64,000 nucleotides of DNA from Merluccius polli (Eukaryota; Chordata; Actinopteri; Gadiformes; Merlucciidae). Positions 21,701-32,354 of the stretch are shown here, in pieces. Numbering within the stretch: the first letter of the stretch is position 1; each line of letters opens with the position of its first letter. Location of the stretch: contig JAOPHQ010005707.1 of the NCBI GenBank assembly GCA_030340625.1, positions 124,001 to 188,000 on the forward strand, read 5' to 3'. A program made the translations under genes and the position numbers. The notes beneath the pieces were generated by a model. That model was not told the origin of the DNA. It saw only the letters and a list, made by a program, of their open reading frames with translations, and did no database searches.

Positions 21701-22049
21701 TGCCATCCATGGGGTGGTTGGTCATGCTAGACCAACAGCAAGACTCACCAAAGAGGAGGACATCATATCTAGGATGAGGTTTGGGCATTCTGGTCTGAAC
21801 AGTACGCTATTTGTTTTTAAAAAGCATGATGATGGAAAGTGTAGTGTATGTGGTGCTACTGAGACCGTGGAGCATGTAATAGAGCAATGTGTCAGGTTTG
21901 ACCAGGAGAGGCAGCACCTCATCCTAGGATTAGAGTCAGAAAGCGTGCAGCTAAACATTAAAACAATTCTGCAGAAAAGCTCAAGTGAGATGTGCTTTAA
22001 GTACCTTTTTCATTATCTAGAAGCCACAGGACTGATCAGAAGGATATAA
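18711..22049 (+). CDS. LINE ORF2 fragment: endonuclease end, reverse transcriptase, RNase H
   Basis: The frame is open from the first inserted base (NAHSTLWGDKNDANG, the tail of the GDFNAH endonuclease motif) to TAA at 22049, 1112 codons with no interruption. Domains in order: APE-endonuclease C-terminus with GSDHFPI (about residues 1-70); reverse transcriptase with YRPIALTS, FFDIEKAYD, GTPQGSIISP and FADDGA; the thumb FKYLGLWFD; RNase H with FTDASK, YTAELVAI, SDSASAL and PAHFGIRGNELAD (about 800-970); and a C-terminal Cys/His knuckle (CSVCGATETVEHVIEQC). An RNase H in a LINE points to the I/Nimb group. Because the 5' end is missing there is no natural start codon and the copy could not move by itself. 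Confidence 0.95.
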   Translation, partial: NAHSTLWGDKNDANGGIVEEFLDEVGLVCLNDGSHTRIDVANGTGSAIDLTIVSQNLAARCNWEVLDSTVGSDHFPIVVVLEVEVIREQVVRKGKWKLREADWETFSESSERNLMNIIAGGCVESMCWDVTNGVIRAAESAIPKNGPGSARKIVPWWSKECKKAIKERNKAFRILKKTLNFETLIKYKQSQAVVRSTVKKAKREYWKAFCETLDRTTPIGKVWGMIKKMRGIRRELEYPIMMVEGRAIIGSKDKAEAIAKTLVQVHSSGNLTPIEARGREITIDRYRHMLEEEMGEEDALNTPFDLSELNRALKKVGRSTPGRDGICYIMLEKLTDKGKEVVLGLINKVWVEGVIPTEWKLSVIIPIRKPGKDAKMPSNYRPIALTSQLGKIMERMVNDRLVYWLETRNILHSYQSGFRQKRGTMDPVVALEDSIRKGQVNKETVLTVFFDIEKAYDMVWREGLLIKLRQMGIKGRMFQWVKDFLSGRRITVKINEELSSEYTVENGTPQGSIISPILFLIMINDVFKEVQESVHVALFADDGAMWMRGRNVDFIVRKMQQAVDHVQAWALEWGFRISIDKTKTLFFTRRNIPMGLKLKLSGAELERVNCFKYLGLWFDKRLTWSVHMQKMIEKCQKVLNVMRCLKGVDWGANRSALRTIYISLIRSVFDYGCVAYRSASKTLLAKLDVIQHKALRLCCGAMKSTPANALQVEMGEMPLHIRRDQLALVYWANLRGQREGHISLPVLTHCQENDKTGRSFGWVVPQKAEALGLQALTLCPAVTYPVVPPWLLKEPVIDLVLLELKKQEEFSKEMVEGHIRAQYKDKIVFFTDASKSPDGKVGVAFVVPELKMCRKERLSNDLAVYTAELVAILTALTWIEGNRPRSGVLIASDSASALMSIQSTISESRQDIVLEIAQLVNGIISSGTDISFLWVPAHFGIRGNELADKYAKKACVTPEVTLEVAHSKSEIKSLVKTKSREIWQSEWSGAATGRKYFAIHGVVGHARPTARLTKEEDIISRMRFGHSGLNSTLFVFKKHDDGKCSVCGATETVEHVIEQCVRFDQERQHLILGLESESVQLNIKTILQKSSSEMCFKYLFHYLEATGLIRRI

Positions 22050-22051
22050 TT

Positions 22052-22108
<57 letters not shown>
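22052..22108. repeat. (CT)n microsatellite in LINE 3' UTR
   Basis: About 28 TC units immediately after the LINE stop codon. Confidence 0.97.
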
Positions 22109-22113
<5 letters not shown>

Positions 22114-22320
22114 CTTTCTTTCTTTTGACATGTTTTTTTTATTTTTTTAGCTGAGATAGTTTAGTTTTCGTTCAGACTCACACTCCATTTCAGTAGGTGG
22201 CGGTAATGCTTCCAAAAAGTTGTTTGCCAACCGCCAACAAAAATAAGAAGAAGAAGAAGAAGAAGGTCTGAAGTGCTGCAATACATCCTCTGACCAGCGG
22301 GGGGAGAGGGGCCTGAGGAG

Positions 22321-23679
22321 AGAGCAGTGAGAGGCCTGAGAGGCCTGGGCCCTTTTGAGATTATGGGGTGTGATTTGGTTTACTTCACGATGGCAGCCGT
22401 CGCGAGTAATGTAAGCGCTAGTGAGGAGGGCATTGTTTCTGATTATTTATGTCGTTTCCTAGGTTAACTTAATTTTTAAAAAGTTTTGGCATCTACTCTT
22501 CAACCAATTACATTACTAACAAAAATGTAATAAATGATCAGCCTCTATAGTCCATTATAAGTATACAAAGCTGTTTATCCATACGTATTAATTTTTTTGG
22601 CACAAATCACTCGGCAGAATGATGCTAACAGCAACTTAACCAAGCTCACGTCACGACCGCCCAGTCAATCACTGCAAATGAAAGGAGTCCGCTGCAACGG
22701 AAGACAGCACATCGCATTTTTGGTGAGTAAAGTTGATTTGATATGTTATCAGAGCTAAAATAAATCATGATTCTTATTTTTGACTACGATACTTAAACTG
22801 CTGAAACTTATTGGCTTGTCCAATTACTTGTGTATGAAAGAGTATGTTTTATGCAGTTACGAGATGGTAGATATGTGTTAGCCTGTTAGCTTAGCGTATT
22901 AGCATACCTAGAGTAAAGTGTATTTTTAAGCTCCCACAACATTTACTTTCAAAAACAATGCTCATGTTCATGAGAATTGCTCCTGCACACTTAGACCCTG
23001 CTTATTTAATGTTTGTACGATGTTTGAACGTCCAAGTTAAATGTCCAACAATATCAGTAGCTTAGCTTGATGTAACGTTAGCTTATCTTGCCATTCAATT
23101 ACATCGTTTAGCTTTAGCATAGCTAGAATAGCGCATAGCGCTAGCATAGCTTTAGCATGTTTGGCGCGTTTCAGGGGAACCATGACACTGTCAGGAGAAC
23201 TGCCTGCATTCCCACCAAATTGCTATATTCTCCTGTAGGCCATGGTGTCATGTATCCCTGATATGGATTTTTGGACATGATTTCATATTATGCTTATTTT
23301 TTCTTTGATTATTTTTCATAGTTTATCTTTTTATTATTTACCTATTTATCTCTGGGAAATAGGTGTATGCCCCCCTTAATGATTTCTGTGGTTATTTCAT
23401 TTAAGGTTTGTAACATCTATGACATTTTTGAATCAGCCCTTATTTCCCCATTGTTGTGAACTTCCAGTGTCTCATGTATTTTAAATAACCTGTACACTTG
23501 TTTTCAATCTAATTCCAGCCAGCTCAACTCCACACCACCTAGAACCCAATTCTAGCCAGTCCTTCTGTCAGTGCTTCTTTTTGTGACTTTGCAAAAACTC
23601 TACTGATCTCATTTTATTTGGGTCAAATAAAAAAAATGATAGACAGCCACAACTCCCAGTAGGATAGATTGCTCGCCAT
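22321..23679. other. stretch without a recognised gene
   Basis: A short plus-strand frame MAAVASNVSASEEGIV starts at 22390 and runs 25 codons; GTGAGT follows gcatttttg near 22722. These may be 5' exons of a gene whose later parts are at 23680 and 24170, but nothing confirms it. Confidence 0.3.
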
Positions 23680-23976
23680 GTGTCAGAAATGACCCACAAG
23701 TGCACATTAGTTACTAACAAACTGCCGTCTGGTTGGCACACAAAAAGACAGCACAACAATGGTACCATACCCCACTCCATGTCAGGATGTGTTGTTGAAT
23801 ATAAAGAGATCCATTTCAATGAATTCTGCATTAAAACCTCAGGAGATAACTGCTTCAGTTGCACTGAAAACATTGGCATTGTCCAAAATGTAATAAACAT
23901 GAAAGGTGAGGTTTATTTAGTCTTCAAAGAGTTCAAATGTATTGATGCATTTTATGAGTACTTGATTGACACCTGA
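23680..23976 (+). pseudogene. unidentified gene fragment (possible EnSpm/CACTA-type transposase C-terminus)
   Basis: A 98-codon frame containing GCVVEYKEIHFNEFCIKT, NCFSCTENIGIVQNVI and EVYLVFKEFKCIDAFYEY. The amphipathic beta-strand pattern recalls the C-terminal region downstream of fish EnSpm-like transposases. I am not certain of the family. No acceptor or start was established. Confidence 0.3.
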
Positions 23977-24168
23977 CTGTATGGTGTTTATCTTCTCTCT
24001 AATCTGTCAAATGAGCTGAAAATTGTTAAAGCTGATGAAAATGTCAGAAATTGTCCTTTTCCCTTTGAAAGACACATTTGCTGGCATTCCTCTGCTACAC
24101 TTACTGTGAGGCCATAAAACCATAAATAGGTCTTCTGTTTTTTGTTCTTCTCATTCACTTTTTTACAG

Positions 24169-24305
24169 AATGTTTCATATTGTTGAATTCATACAAACAA
24201 GAGAAGTGGATGTTGTTCCAGTGTCATGGGTGAAGGACGGTGTTTGTGTCTGGCCCCCGTACAATAAGAGCAGGATAAAAGAAAAATCGATTGCCCGTAA
24301 AGTAA
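24169..24305 (+). pseudogene. exon-like fragment similar to the N-terminus of DUF4806-type proteins
   Basis: CTTTTTTACAG is a good acceptor at 24168. It is followed by MFHIVEFIQTREVDVVPVSW and CVWPPYNKSRI, the hallmark first exon of proteins I know as DUF4806-containing, which are multicopy in fish. The frame closes at 24358. Only this exon is recognisable. Confidence 0.4.
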
Positions 24306-24477
24306 GATCTGGAGGTAGAATATTCTCACTGTTAGCTTTTTTCCTATTCCAGTGGTAAAAGACAGTGTATGAGCAGTGAGAGTGAGAATGACTTAGCGTC
24401 AGTTGGCAGCAGTAACAAGAAGAGACCTGAAGGGACCAATGAAAACTGAGAGCCTTTACCAGCAGCACCATACGTTG

Positions 24478-24897
24478 TTTAAGATGGCGCTGCCTCAGGC
24501 GGCAGCCTGTAGCTGCAGCTCCCGTCGTGTTTTTTAACTTTTGTTTATTTGTTGGTTTCAGTCTTTTCATTTGTTTTTGAAGTATTCACAATCCGTGTGT
24601 AAACATTGAGACAATGGCTGGACTAAGTTTTGTTACTTTTCTCCGCGTTCTTCTATTACTTTTTTTACTTTTTGTAATAGAGAACTTTGCCGGTAGTAGT
24701 GGGGGCATTGTTTACACGCGCAAACAGCTGATAGCGCTGTGTAAGCCTGTGCTGCTGCCCGGAGACAGACCTGCGGTCCGCAGGAGTTACGGGGGAAACG
24801 CCGGGGTGGCAGGGCTGGAACCAAACGGAGGGAGAAAAGAAGAAGACACAAACCAGCAGTCCTCAGCGATTATAATGGGAAACGTGAGGTCTTTGTA
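24478..24897 (+). mobile_element. LINE 5' end (CR1-group), truncated
   Basis: AAGATGGCGCTGCC starts a typical LINE 5' UTR. The frame from 24614 reads SGGIVYTRKQLIALC, VLLPGDRPAV and IIMGNVRSL, the N-terminal part of a fish LINE ORF2 just before its endonuclease. It stops at NVRSL. Confidence 0.65.
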
Positions 24898-25180
24898 GAG
24901 ATGCTCCTGCGGGACTGCAGGTCTGTCTCCGGGCAGCAGCACAGGCTGTGGAATGCTCTCCCTGTCCATCTAAGGGCCCCACAGACTGTGGACTCTTTTA
25001 AGAAAGGCCTTAAAACCCATCTTTTTAGAAAAGCCTATGGCTAAAACTGCTATTTTAATGTTTTTTTTCTGCTAGTTTTTTCTGCAAGTATTTCATGTTG
25101 TTTTATCCTTTTTTTATGTGCATTGTAGCACTTTGAGGTCATTGAGTTGATGTAAAGTGCGTTATAAATAAAATGTATTA
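24898..25180 (+). mobile_element. LINE (L2-like) 3' end, joined to an inverted piece of the 5' end
   Basis: 24902-24950 is the reverse complement of 24741-24787 (shared core CTGTCTCCGGGCAGCAGCAC). Then LWNALPVHLRAPQTV, DSFKKGLKTHLF and a stop represent the last residues of a LINE ORF2. A 3' tail (GTAAAGTGCGTTATAAATAA) ends at about 25175. Confidence 0.65.
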
Positions 25181-26314
25181 TTAGTGCCACGGGGCAATCG
25201 CACCGAGCACTGGTCCCGGGTCGTACGTTTTCCTATTATTATTATTTTCCTGCCATTGGAGTCTATGGTAGCCCATAGAACCCCATGGTCAAAAGTTGTG
25301 AAATTTGGCACACTGATTCAGGACAGTCCCATAAGCCTTCACAGCAAATTTGAGGTCGCTAGCCCATGCGCTCTAGCGCCACCAACAGGTCAAAGTTGGA
25401 CATACATGTTTGTAACTTTTGACCCATTCATCCAATATTCACAAACAAGGTATCATTGGAATCCTTGGGCCAAGCCGAGTTCAACGCACCCTATGACGTC
25501 ATTTTGCGCCATGATGGATTTTCCGCCATCTTAGTTTACGTTAAAAACCTTCAAAATGTTTCACACATCACACATTTTGTCTAATCATCTCCAAACTTGG
25601 CACATATGTTGATCAGACCATGCCTCACAAAAGTTATCGAACAGATTTTTCAAATTCAAAACCGTTTGGCCGCAACAGCCAATCAAATTTGACCACAAAG
25701 CCGCCAAACAGGAAGTAAGCCAATTTCTCAACAGCCCTTTGACATATCATAACCAAACTTGGTACATAGACCCATGACATCATCTTGGGGACGCTCAATG
25801 AATTTGGTGACCTTTGACCTCTAGCGGGCGCTGTTATTAATCAATATGTGTTTTAACTCCTCTCTCTTCACATGAGTATATGTCAAACAAATGTTCAATG
25901 TCTGGTGATACTGTCAGACCTCCCCATATAGCTCATGAATTATTTTTCATGAAAACATCAGAATTTGGCCACCATGTTGAAAGATGTCAAAATCAATAGT
26001 ACCTATCCACAGGCCACACATTCTGTCGAATCATCATGCAACTTGCCATATATGATCTTCAGACCAAGCTGAACACATGTGTCATACAGCTTTTTCAAAT
26101 TCAAAACCGTTTGGCCGTGACAGCCAATCAACCAGACGGCGAAGCCGCCAAATAGGAAGTAAGCCTGTTTCTCAGCAACTCTTTAACAAATCATAGCCAA
26201 ACTTGGTACATAGACTTATGACAGTGTGTTAAATAAAACTAATAACATATAAAAAATATTCAATCATTATGTCAATCTGACATACAGCATACAATCAGAA
26301 CACTACTGTACTTC

Positions 26315-27342
26315 TGTTACGCCACGTCCTGCTACACGGTCCAACACCCCCATCTAGTGTCCGATTGTCGCAACTGATGATCATTCCCCCAACACACCTG
26401 TTTGCAATCGGCAATCACCATGCCCTACTTAAGCCGGGGATCTCCAACCAGCCGATGCCAGTTCGTGCTTTGCTTTCCCCCACCTCGGTCCAGTGATCCG
26501 ATTACCCGCCTGTTGCCGAACCCTGCCTGCCTGCCTGACTAACTACCCGCCTGTTGCCGAACCCTGCCTGCCTGACTACCCGCCTATTGCTGAACCCTGT
26601 TGCCAAACCCTGCCTGCCTGACTACCCGCCTGTTGCCGAACCCTGCCTGCCTGACTACCCGCCTGTTGCTGAACCCTGTTGCCGAACCCTGCCTGCCTGA
26701 CTACCCGCCTGTTGCTGAACCCTGTTGCCGAACCCTGCCTGCCTGACTACCCGCCTGTTGCCGAACCCTGTTGCCGAACCCTGCCTGCCTGACTACCCGC
26801 CTGTTGCTGAACCCTGTTGCCGACCCCTGCCTGCCGGACTACCCGCCTGTTGCCGACCCATCGCCTGCCGGACTACCCGCCTGTTGCCGACCCTGCCTGC
26901 CGGACTACCCGCCTGTTGCCAACCCATCGCCTGCCTGACTACCCGCCTGTTGCCGACCCCTGTTGCCGACCCCTGCCTGCCGGACTACCCGCCTGTTGCC
27001 GACCCATCGCCTGCCGGACTACCCGCCTGTTGCCGACCCATCGCCTGCCGGACTACCCGCCTGTTGCCGACCCATCGCCTGCCGGACTACCCGCCTGTTG
27101 CCGACCCATCGCCTGCCGGACTACCCGCCTGTTGCCGACCCATCGCCTGCCTGACTACCCGCCTGTTGCCGACCCATCACCTGCCTGACTACCCGCCTGT
27201 TGCCGACCCATTGCCTGCCTGACCACCGCCGGCCTAGCCTGGCCGTTTGCCAGTGCCTTTTATTTAATAAATTCCCTGTCTTTCATCCCGTCTCCGCCTC
27301 CCTATGTTCAGCGTTTGGGTCCACTCATCCCGTTCCCTAACA
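26315..27342 (+). mobile_element. solo LTR with internal minisatellite
   Basis: Starts TGTTACGCCACGTCC, ends TCCCTAACA, and is flanked by ACTTC on both sides (26310-26314 and 27343-27347). The duplicated copy at about 28440 reads ...cactacttcatccatttt without the LTR, giving the empty site. The LTR carries a TATA-like tacttaag and AATAAA at 27267. About 700 bp of its 1028 bp is a tandem array, far longer than a normal LTR of this type. Probably from a Ty3/Gypsy-like element. Confidence 0.88.
26505..27228. repeat. 34-36-bp minisatellite inside the solo LTR
   Basis: About 20 units of GACTACCCGCCTGTTGCCGA followed by CCCATCGCCTGCC or aaccctgcctgcct. Open frames across it are repeat artefacts (LLPTHRLPDYPPVADPSPAG), not a gene. 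Confidence 0.95.
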
Positions 27343-28470
27343 ACTTCATCCATTTTCAATGTTGGTTGCGCTCATCAAAGGGTAACACCCCACTCGTGTG
27401 GCGGTACTGCATGTAGAATGCAACAATGACGTCAAGCTAGATCGACAATGCTAGCAACGCCACAAGTGGAATTTTAAAACATACACGAGACATAGAACTT
27501 AACCAACAAATCTAATTGGTTATTGATGAAAATGTATTGAGTCTATGTTTCTTCTGATGACATGTTTCAAGCTAACACCAGTTATCAATGGTTTCATCTC
27601 CACCTAGTGGACAAACCCATATATGGTTTCATGAGTTTGTAGATAAGTTTAACATTAGAAAGATTGCCACTATGCCATTTCTGCCAAAGCCAAGACAGAC
27701 CGAAGGTTTACCTGGGTAAATTAGAAAATTAAGGCGTGGCTTATTTACCATTTCGCCCACTTTCAGTATAACATATCATAACCAAACTTGGTACATAGAC
27801 CCATGACATCATCATGGTGACGCTCAATGAATTTGGTGACCTTTGACCTCTAGCGGGCGCTGTTATTAATCAATGTGTTTTAACTCCTCTCTCTTCACAT
27901 GAGTATATTTCAAACAAATGTTCAATGTCTGGTGATACTGTCAGACCTCCCCATGTAGCTCATAAATTATTTTTCATGGAAACATCAGAATTTGGCCACC
28001 ATGTTGAAAGATGTCAAAATCAATAGTACATATCCACAGGCCACAAATTCTGTCGAATCATCATGAAACTTGCCATATATGATCTTCAGACCAAGCTGAA
28101 TACATGTGTCAAACAGCTTTTTCAAATTCAAAACCATTTGGCCGTGCCAGCCAATCAACAAGACGGCGAAGCCGCCAAATAGGAAGTAAGCCTGTTTCTC
28201 AGCAACTCTTTAACTTATCATAGCCAAACTTGGTACATAGACTCATGACATCATCCTGGGGACACCCAAACAATTTGGTGACCTTTGACCTCAGGGGGAC
28301 GTCAAACAGGAACTGAGCTCATATCTCTGCATGTATCCAAACAAACTTGGCTCATAGTCTCAGTGTGTTAAATAAAACTAATAACATATCAAAAATATTC
28401 AATCATTATGTCAATCTGACATACAGCATACAATCAGAACACTACTTCATCCATTTTCAATGTTAATTGC

Positions 28471-29815
28471 GTTGAACAGCACTTATATAAAGGTAAACAC
28501 TGTGGTTGGTGACAAGCAATACTGCATGTAGAATTCAACAATAACATAACCGGCTAGTCAATCTAGATTGAGAACGCTAGCAATGCCACGAGTGGAATTT
28601 TAACACATAAGATACATAGAACTTAACTAACAAATCTAATTGGTTACGGATCAAAATTAATTTCGTCTGTTTCTTCTGATGACATTTTTCAAGCTAACAC
28701 CAGTTTCAATGGTTTCATCTCCATCTAGTGGACAACACCATATAAGGTTTGATGAGTTTGTAGATTCCGATTATGTCTGTCCATCTAAATTAGTTAGTTT
28801 ATGTTTTAATTTTGTTTAATTAGTTTATTCAGCTTGGCCCCCACAACGCTGCATGCAGCTATATTTATTTTTATTCTTCTTCCGAACGTTTTTTGACATT
28901 CTTCTCCTTCTTCATACTTTCAGCTACAGAAACCATTCAAATATCAAAATGTTCAGATTTGTTACGACATTATGGCTATCTATTCAGATTTTTCATATTC
29001 ATTCAACTTTTCAAATTATTCTACTGTTTCCACCTTTATTTTTCCAATATAAATCAGCCTCTTAGTCTTCCAATGCTTTACGTCGTAACTAATTCTGTAA
29101 CTAATTCTTTTTTCTGTATCGCCGTTTTAGTTTCAAATTGTCATATTCTACCATTCGTCCTATTGTAACCGACGGACCTTCCACTGTTTACTTCCACTGC
29201 TTTACGTCGTAACTAATTCAAATGTCAACCGTTTCCCATCGTTCAAACAATTAAACGAATCTAGAGATTTGTATCTATCTAGCCGTGTTCACGAAATTTA
29301 AATAGCTGTTATACTTTTTTCTGTATCACAGTTTTAGTTTCAAATCGTCATATTCTACCATTCGTCCCATTGTAACCGGCAGACCTTCCACTGTTTAAGA
29401 CGTCGTAACTAATTCATTCACTTTTCAACCGTTAACCTTCATTCAAAAATTGTCACTAATCTACAGATTTGTATATTCAATAATAACGATATCCAAACGA
29501 AATTTTGATAGCATTTATATTTATTCAGAATCACAGTTTAAGTTTCGGGTTCTCTTCAGTTGATCTCACAGTCACACATCGATTACACATTGATCTCTGA
29601 CAGTTACACATCGTAGGCCTAACTAAATCAATTCTCAATCGTTTACCTTCGTTCAAAAAATGTCACAAATCTACAGACTTGTATATCCCATAATATCCAA
29701 ACGAAATTTCGATAGCATTTATATTTATTAAGAGTTTCACAATTTAACTGATTCCTTTTCAGTTGACTTCACGTTGACGCTCGAGCGAGGGGACGTTCAG
29801 CAGTGTTGCCAGATT
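28471..29815. repeat. non-coding repeat with internal diverged copies
   Basis: Begins after the duplication with agcttggcccccacaacgctg (28831). Blocks such as TTTCTGTATCGCCGTTTTAG, CATATTCTACCATTCGTCC and CCTTCCACTGTTTA recur near 29112, 29317 and 29390, and TTCAAAAAATGTCAC at 29441 and 29653. No coding signal. Confidence 0.6.
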
Positions 29816-31385
29816 CTTCTTCTTCTTCTTCTTCTTCTTCTTCTTCTATTTATTGGCGGATTACAGCATTCTGTGTGTATACCGCCACCTACTGTACAGG
29901 AGTGTGTAAAGGGACTGGCCAGACTATATCGCTTTTTCATTTTGAAATGTAAATAAAATAGAGCAAATAAACCAAAACCAAAGCAAATAAAAAAAAAAAA
30001 AATAAAAAAAAACCTAATTAAATTATTTTAATTAATTCTGTATCATTTAGGTAAATGATAAGAGCTTTAATTCTATCTCTCTGCATACCTTGTTCCTCTA
30101 GTATGTTATGGATTCCTGATTCTTCTTCTATTTCAAGCCATTCCTGTCTGAAATCATTATACTTCGTACAATTAAATAAAACGTGATCTACATCTTCCCT
30201 AACTTTACATTCAACACATTGACCATCACTTTTCCTTAATATTTGTAGTGTTGAGTTAAGGCCTGTGTGCCCTAGTCTCAGTCTTGTATACACTCTTCTC
30301 TTCTGCTAACACCCACTGCTGTGACTCTTTTCCCCCCAACATGACTTTGAAAAAATGTCTCCCATTGAAATCAGCCTCCCATTCTTCCTGTCATCTTTTC
30401 ATAGTTTAATTATCGCTTTAGCTTCCCCTTTCCCCAATGGAATATGGATTACTATGTGATCTTGTTTAAGTGCTTTTTTGGCTATTTTGTCAGCTACTTC
30501 ATTGCCTTTGATCCCAATATGTGCTGGAACCCAACAAAACTGCAATTCCAAGATTTCTAAGATCTGCTAACAGGTGTCTCATTTCTATAACCAGGTCTTC
30601 TCTTATTGAATTTCCTGATAAAAGGCTTTGTAAGACTGCCATTGAATCAGTACATATGACTGACTTAAGGGGTTTAACTTCCTCTATCCATCTCAAAACA
30701 GTTATTATTCCAGTCATTTCAACTGAGTATACTGATAAGAAATTGCTCAATCTGTATCCATATGTTTGGTCGAATTCTGGAATATATATTCCTATGCCAC
30801 AATGGCCATTTTGTATATCTTTTGATCCATCTGTGTATATTTGTATGTATCCATGATATGACGAACTCAAATATTTTTTACAAACTATTGCAAAGCTTTG
30901 CTGATCTGGATGATCTTTCTTTTCTTCAAGTAGATCTATATTTACTTCAGGAACAGGGAGAATCCATGGAGGAACACTACTCATAGCTATCGCAGGGCTG
31001 AACTTTAGATCTTTTAGTCCATACTGATCTGCAGCATCATCAATGGTCCATCCAAATCCCTTTGATTTCTTGAGATACTCCCAGCAATCTTGTAGCACTG
31101 ATGTTGCTGGATTGTTAACACTTCCCTGCAGTCTAACCCAATATGTTAAGGAAAGTTTCCTATACCTTAAACTGAGTGGGGTTTCCTCTGATTCCACCAG
31201 CAGAGCACTTGTAGGAGTTGTTTTCATAGCTCCTAAAGCTATTCTCAGGGCCTTACATTGTATTCTCTCAAACTTCAGGAGAGATGTTTTACAAGCAGAG
31301 CTATATACTACACAACCATAGTCAATAGTAGATCTTATCAGGCCTTCAAGTGAGAAATCGTTTGTCTCTACAGCACTGCTAGACC
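29816..31385 (-). pseudogene. Nimb/I-clade LINE fragment (RNase H and 3' end), antisense
   Basis: On the minus strand: LEGLIRSTIDYGC (end of RT), PPWILPVPEV, then RNase H blocks IYTDGSKDIQNG, YSVEMTGII and CTDSMAVLQSL, and a terminal knuckle CVECKVREDVDHVLFNC followed by LIIYLNDTELI. The 3' end has gtggcggtatacaca-type sequence and a GAA tail (TTC run 29817-29845). Frameshifts near 30500 break RNase H. It is distinct from but related to the copy at 18711-22264 and 5' truncated at about 31385. Confidence 0.9.
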
Positions 31386-31811
31386 TTTAGTATGAATGAA
31401 ATGAGTACGAAGGTCTAGTTAGGACTAGGCTACTACTGCTCTGCTTTCTGCTCAAGAATCGGCATTGTTCTCAAAGCAACATGGAGCGTCTCTAGCCAAT
31501 TTCAGCTGCACAAGCTACAAAATAGGTGGTATTTAACACATAATAAGACTGTAACGACATGCCTATAGGTAACAGTATACAGTGCTATGTGTACGACTTC
31601 TTCATTTGGTTACAACAAAAACACAAGTGCTTAAAATAGTAGAACACCACAATGTTTACTTACGTGTGATGCTCGGAGTAGCCATCTTTGTTCAGAACTC
31701 AGTTGAGTTCAGACAAGTTGACGAGTCGTTTTTCCGACCTCGGGGGCGTTCTATTTGCAACTTCCGGTTCGTAACTTGGAAATCCGACTCGCAGATCGAG
31801 TCGGGTGGACA
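31386..31811. other. no recognised feature
   Basis: Non-coding sequence between the Nimb fragment and the hAT MITE. Confidence 0.5.
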
Positions 31812-31819
31812 AATGGAAC

Positions 31820-32250
31820 CAGAGCCGTTTCTAGCTGTTTAGGGGCCCTGTGCGAGATACAATTTTGGGGCCCCTATTTTGTTGGCCGACGGGGGGGGGG
31901 GTGGGGGGGGGTGCGTGCGCGATCATAACACACCCGGACCTAGGCCCGACGGGGGGGTGCGCGCGCGGTCATAACCCACCCTGGACCTAGGGCCGACAGG
32001 GGGGGCGGGTGCGCGCGGTCATAACCCACCCCGGACCTAGGGCCGACGGGGGGTTTGAGGGGGGGGTGCGTGCGCGATCATAACACACCCGGACCTAGGG
32101 CCGACGGGGGGGGGGGGGGGGGGGGGTGCGCGCGGTCATAACCCACCCCGGACCTAGGGCCAACGGGGGGTTTGAGGGGGGAGGGGGCCCCCTGGTGGCG
32201 GCGGGGCCCTATGCAACCGCATAGTGCGCATATAGCTAGAAGCGGCCCTG
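31820..32250. mobile_element. hAT MITE (431 bp) with G-rich minisatellite
   Basis: CAGAGCCGTTTCTAGCT and AGCTAGAAGCGGCCCTG are imperfect TIRs, flanked by an exact 8-bp duplication AATGGAAC (31812-31819 and 32251-32258), the hAT signature. The interior is five or so copies of GGACCTAGGGCCGACGGGGG with G runs up to 23 long. Confidence 0.92.
31890..32185. repeat. G-rich minisatellite (CCGGACCTAGGGCCGACGGG)
   Basis: A unit of 55-65 bp ending in a poly-G run and GCGCGCGGTCATAACCCACC. Related arrays are at 32259-32350, 40500-40620 and, reversed, 47393-47690. Confidence 0.9.
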
Positions 32251-32354
32251 AATGGAACGCACCATAGCACACCGCGGACCTACGGCCGACAGGGGGGGGA
32301 TGTTCGCGATTGTTGACGGGGGGTGTTCGCGATTGTTGACGGGGGGGTGTTCGC

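Larger units (their letters stand above)
18711..22264 (+). mobile_element. Nimb/I-clade LINE, 5' truncated
   Basis: A 12-bp target duplication GGTCTGAAGTGC lies at 18699-18710 and again at 22265-22276. The insertion begins inside the endonuclease domain, runs through reverse transcriptase and RNase H, and ends with a CT microsatellite, the 3' segment GTAGGTGGCGGTAATGC, and an AAGAAG tail. 5' truncation is the normal outcome of incomplete target-primed reverse transcription. Confidence 0.93.
18583..22320. repeat. 65-bp minisatellite interrupted by a LINE
   Basis: Units with CAATACATCCTC...CAG...GGGG...AAT ACCT CATGAG...GGTCTGAA occur at about 18583, 18648 and, after the 3.6-kb LINE insertion, at 22271. 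The LINE's target duplication lies within the unit. Confidence 0.75.
25181..28470. repeat. duplicated non-coding teleost repeat
   Basis: About 560 bp at 25742-26305 (ATCATAACCAAACTTGGTAC ... ACATACAGCATACAATCAGA) is repeated directly at 27772-28445 with under 10% visible differences. The family (ggcaatcgcaccgagcactgg, aagccgccaaa(c/t)aggaagtaagcc) is common in fish genomes. I know no coding partner. A solo LTR sits between the two copies. Confidence 0.75.

Noticed and set aside
25181..26300. Repeat considered as a Helitron
   Set aside because: No TC start, CTRR hairpin end or Rep/helicase sequence was seen; left unclassified.
26725..27222. Long open frames with repeated Pro/Leu-rich units
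   Set aside because: They are the translation of a 34-36-bp minisatellite inside a solo LTR, open in several frames at once.
31890..32185. G-rich array considered as a CRISPR-like array
   Set aside because: Units are contiguous without unique spacers and the genome is eukaryotic; it is a minisatellite.
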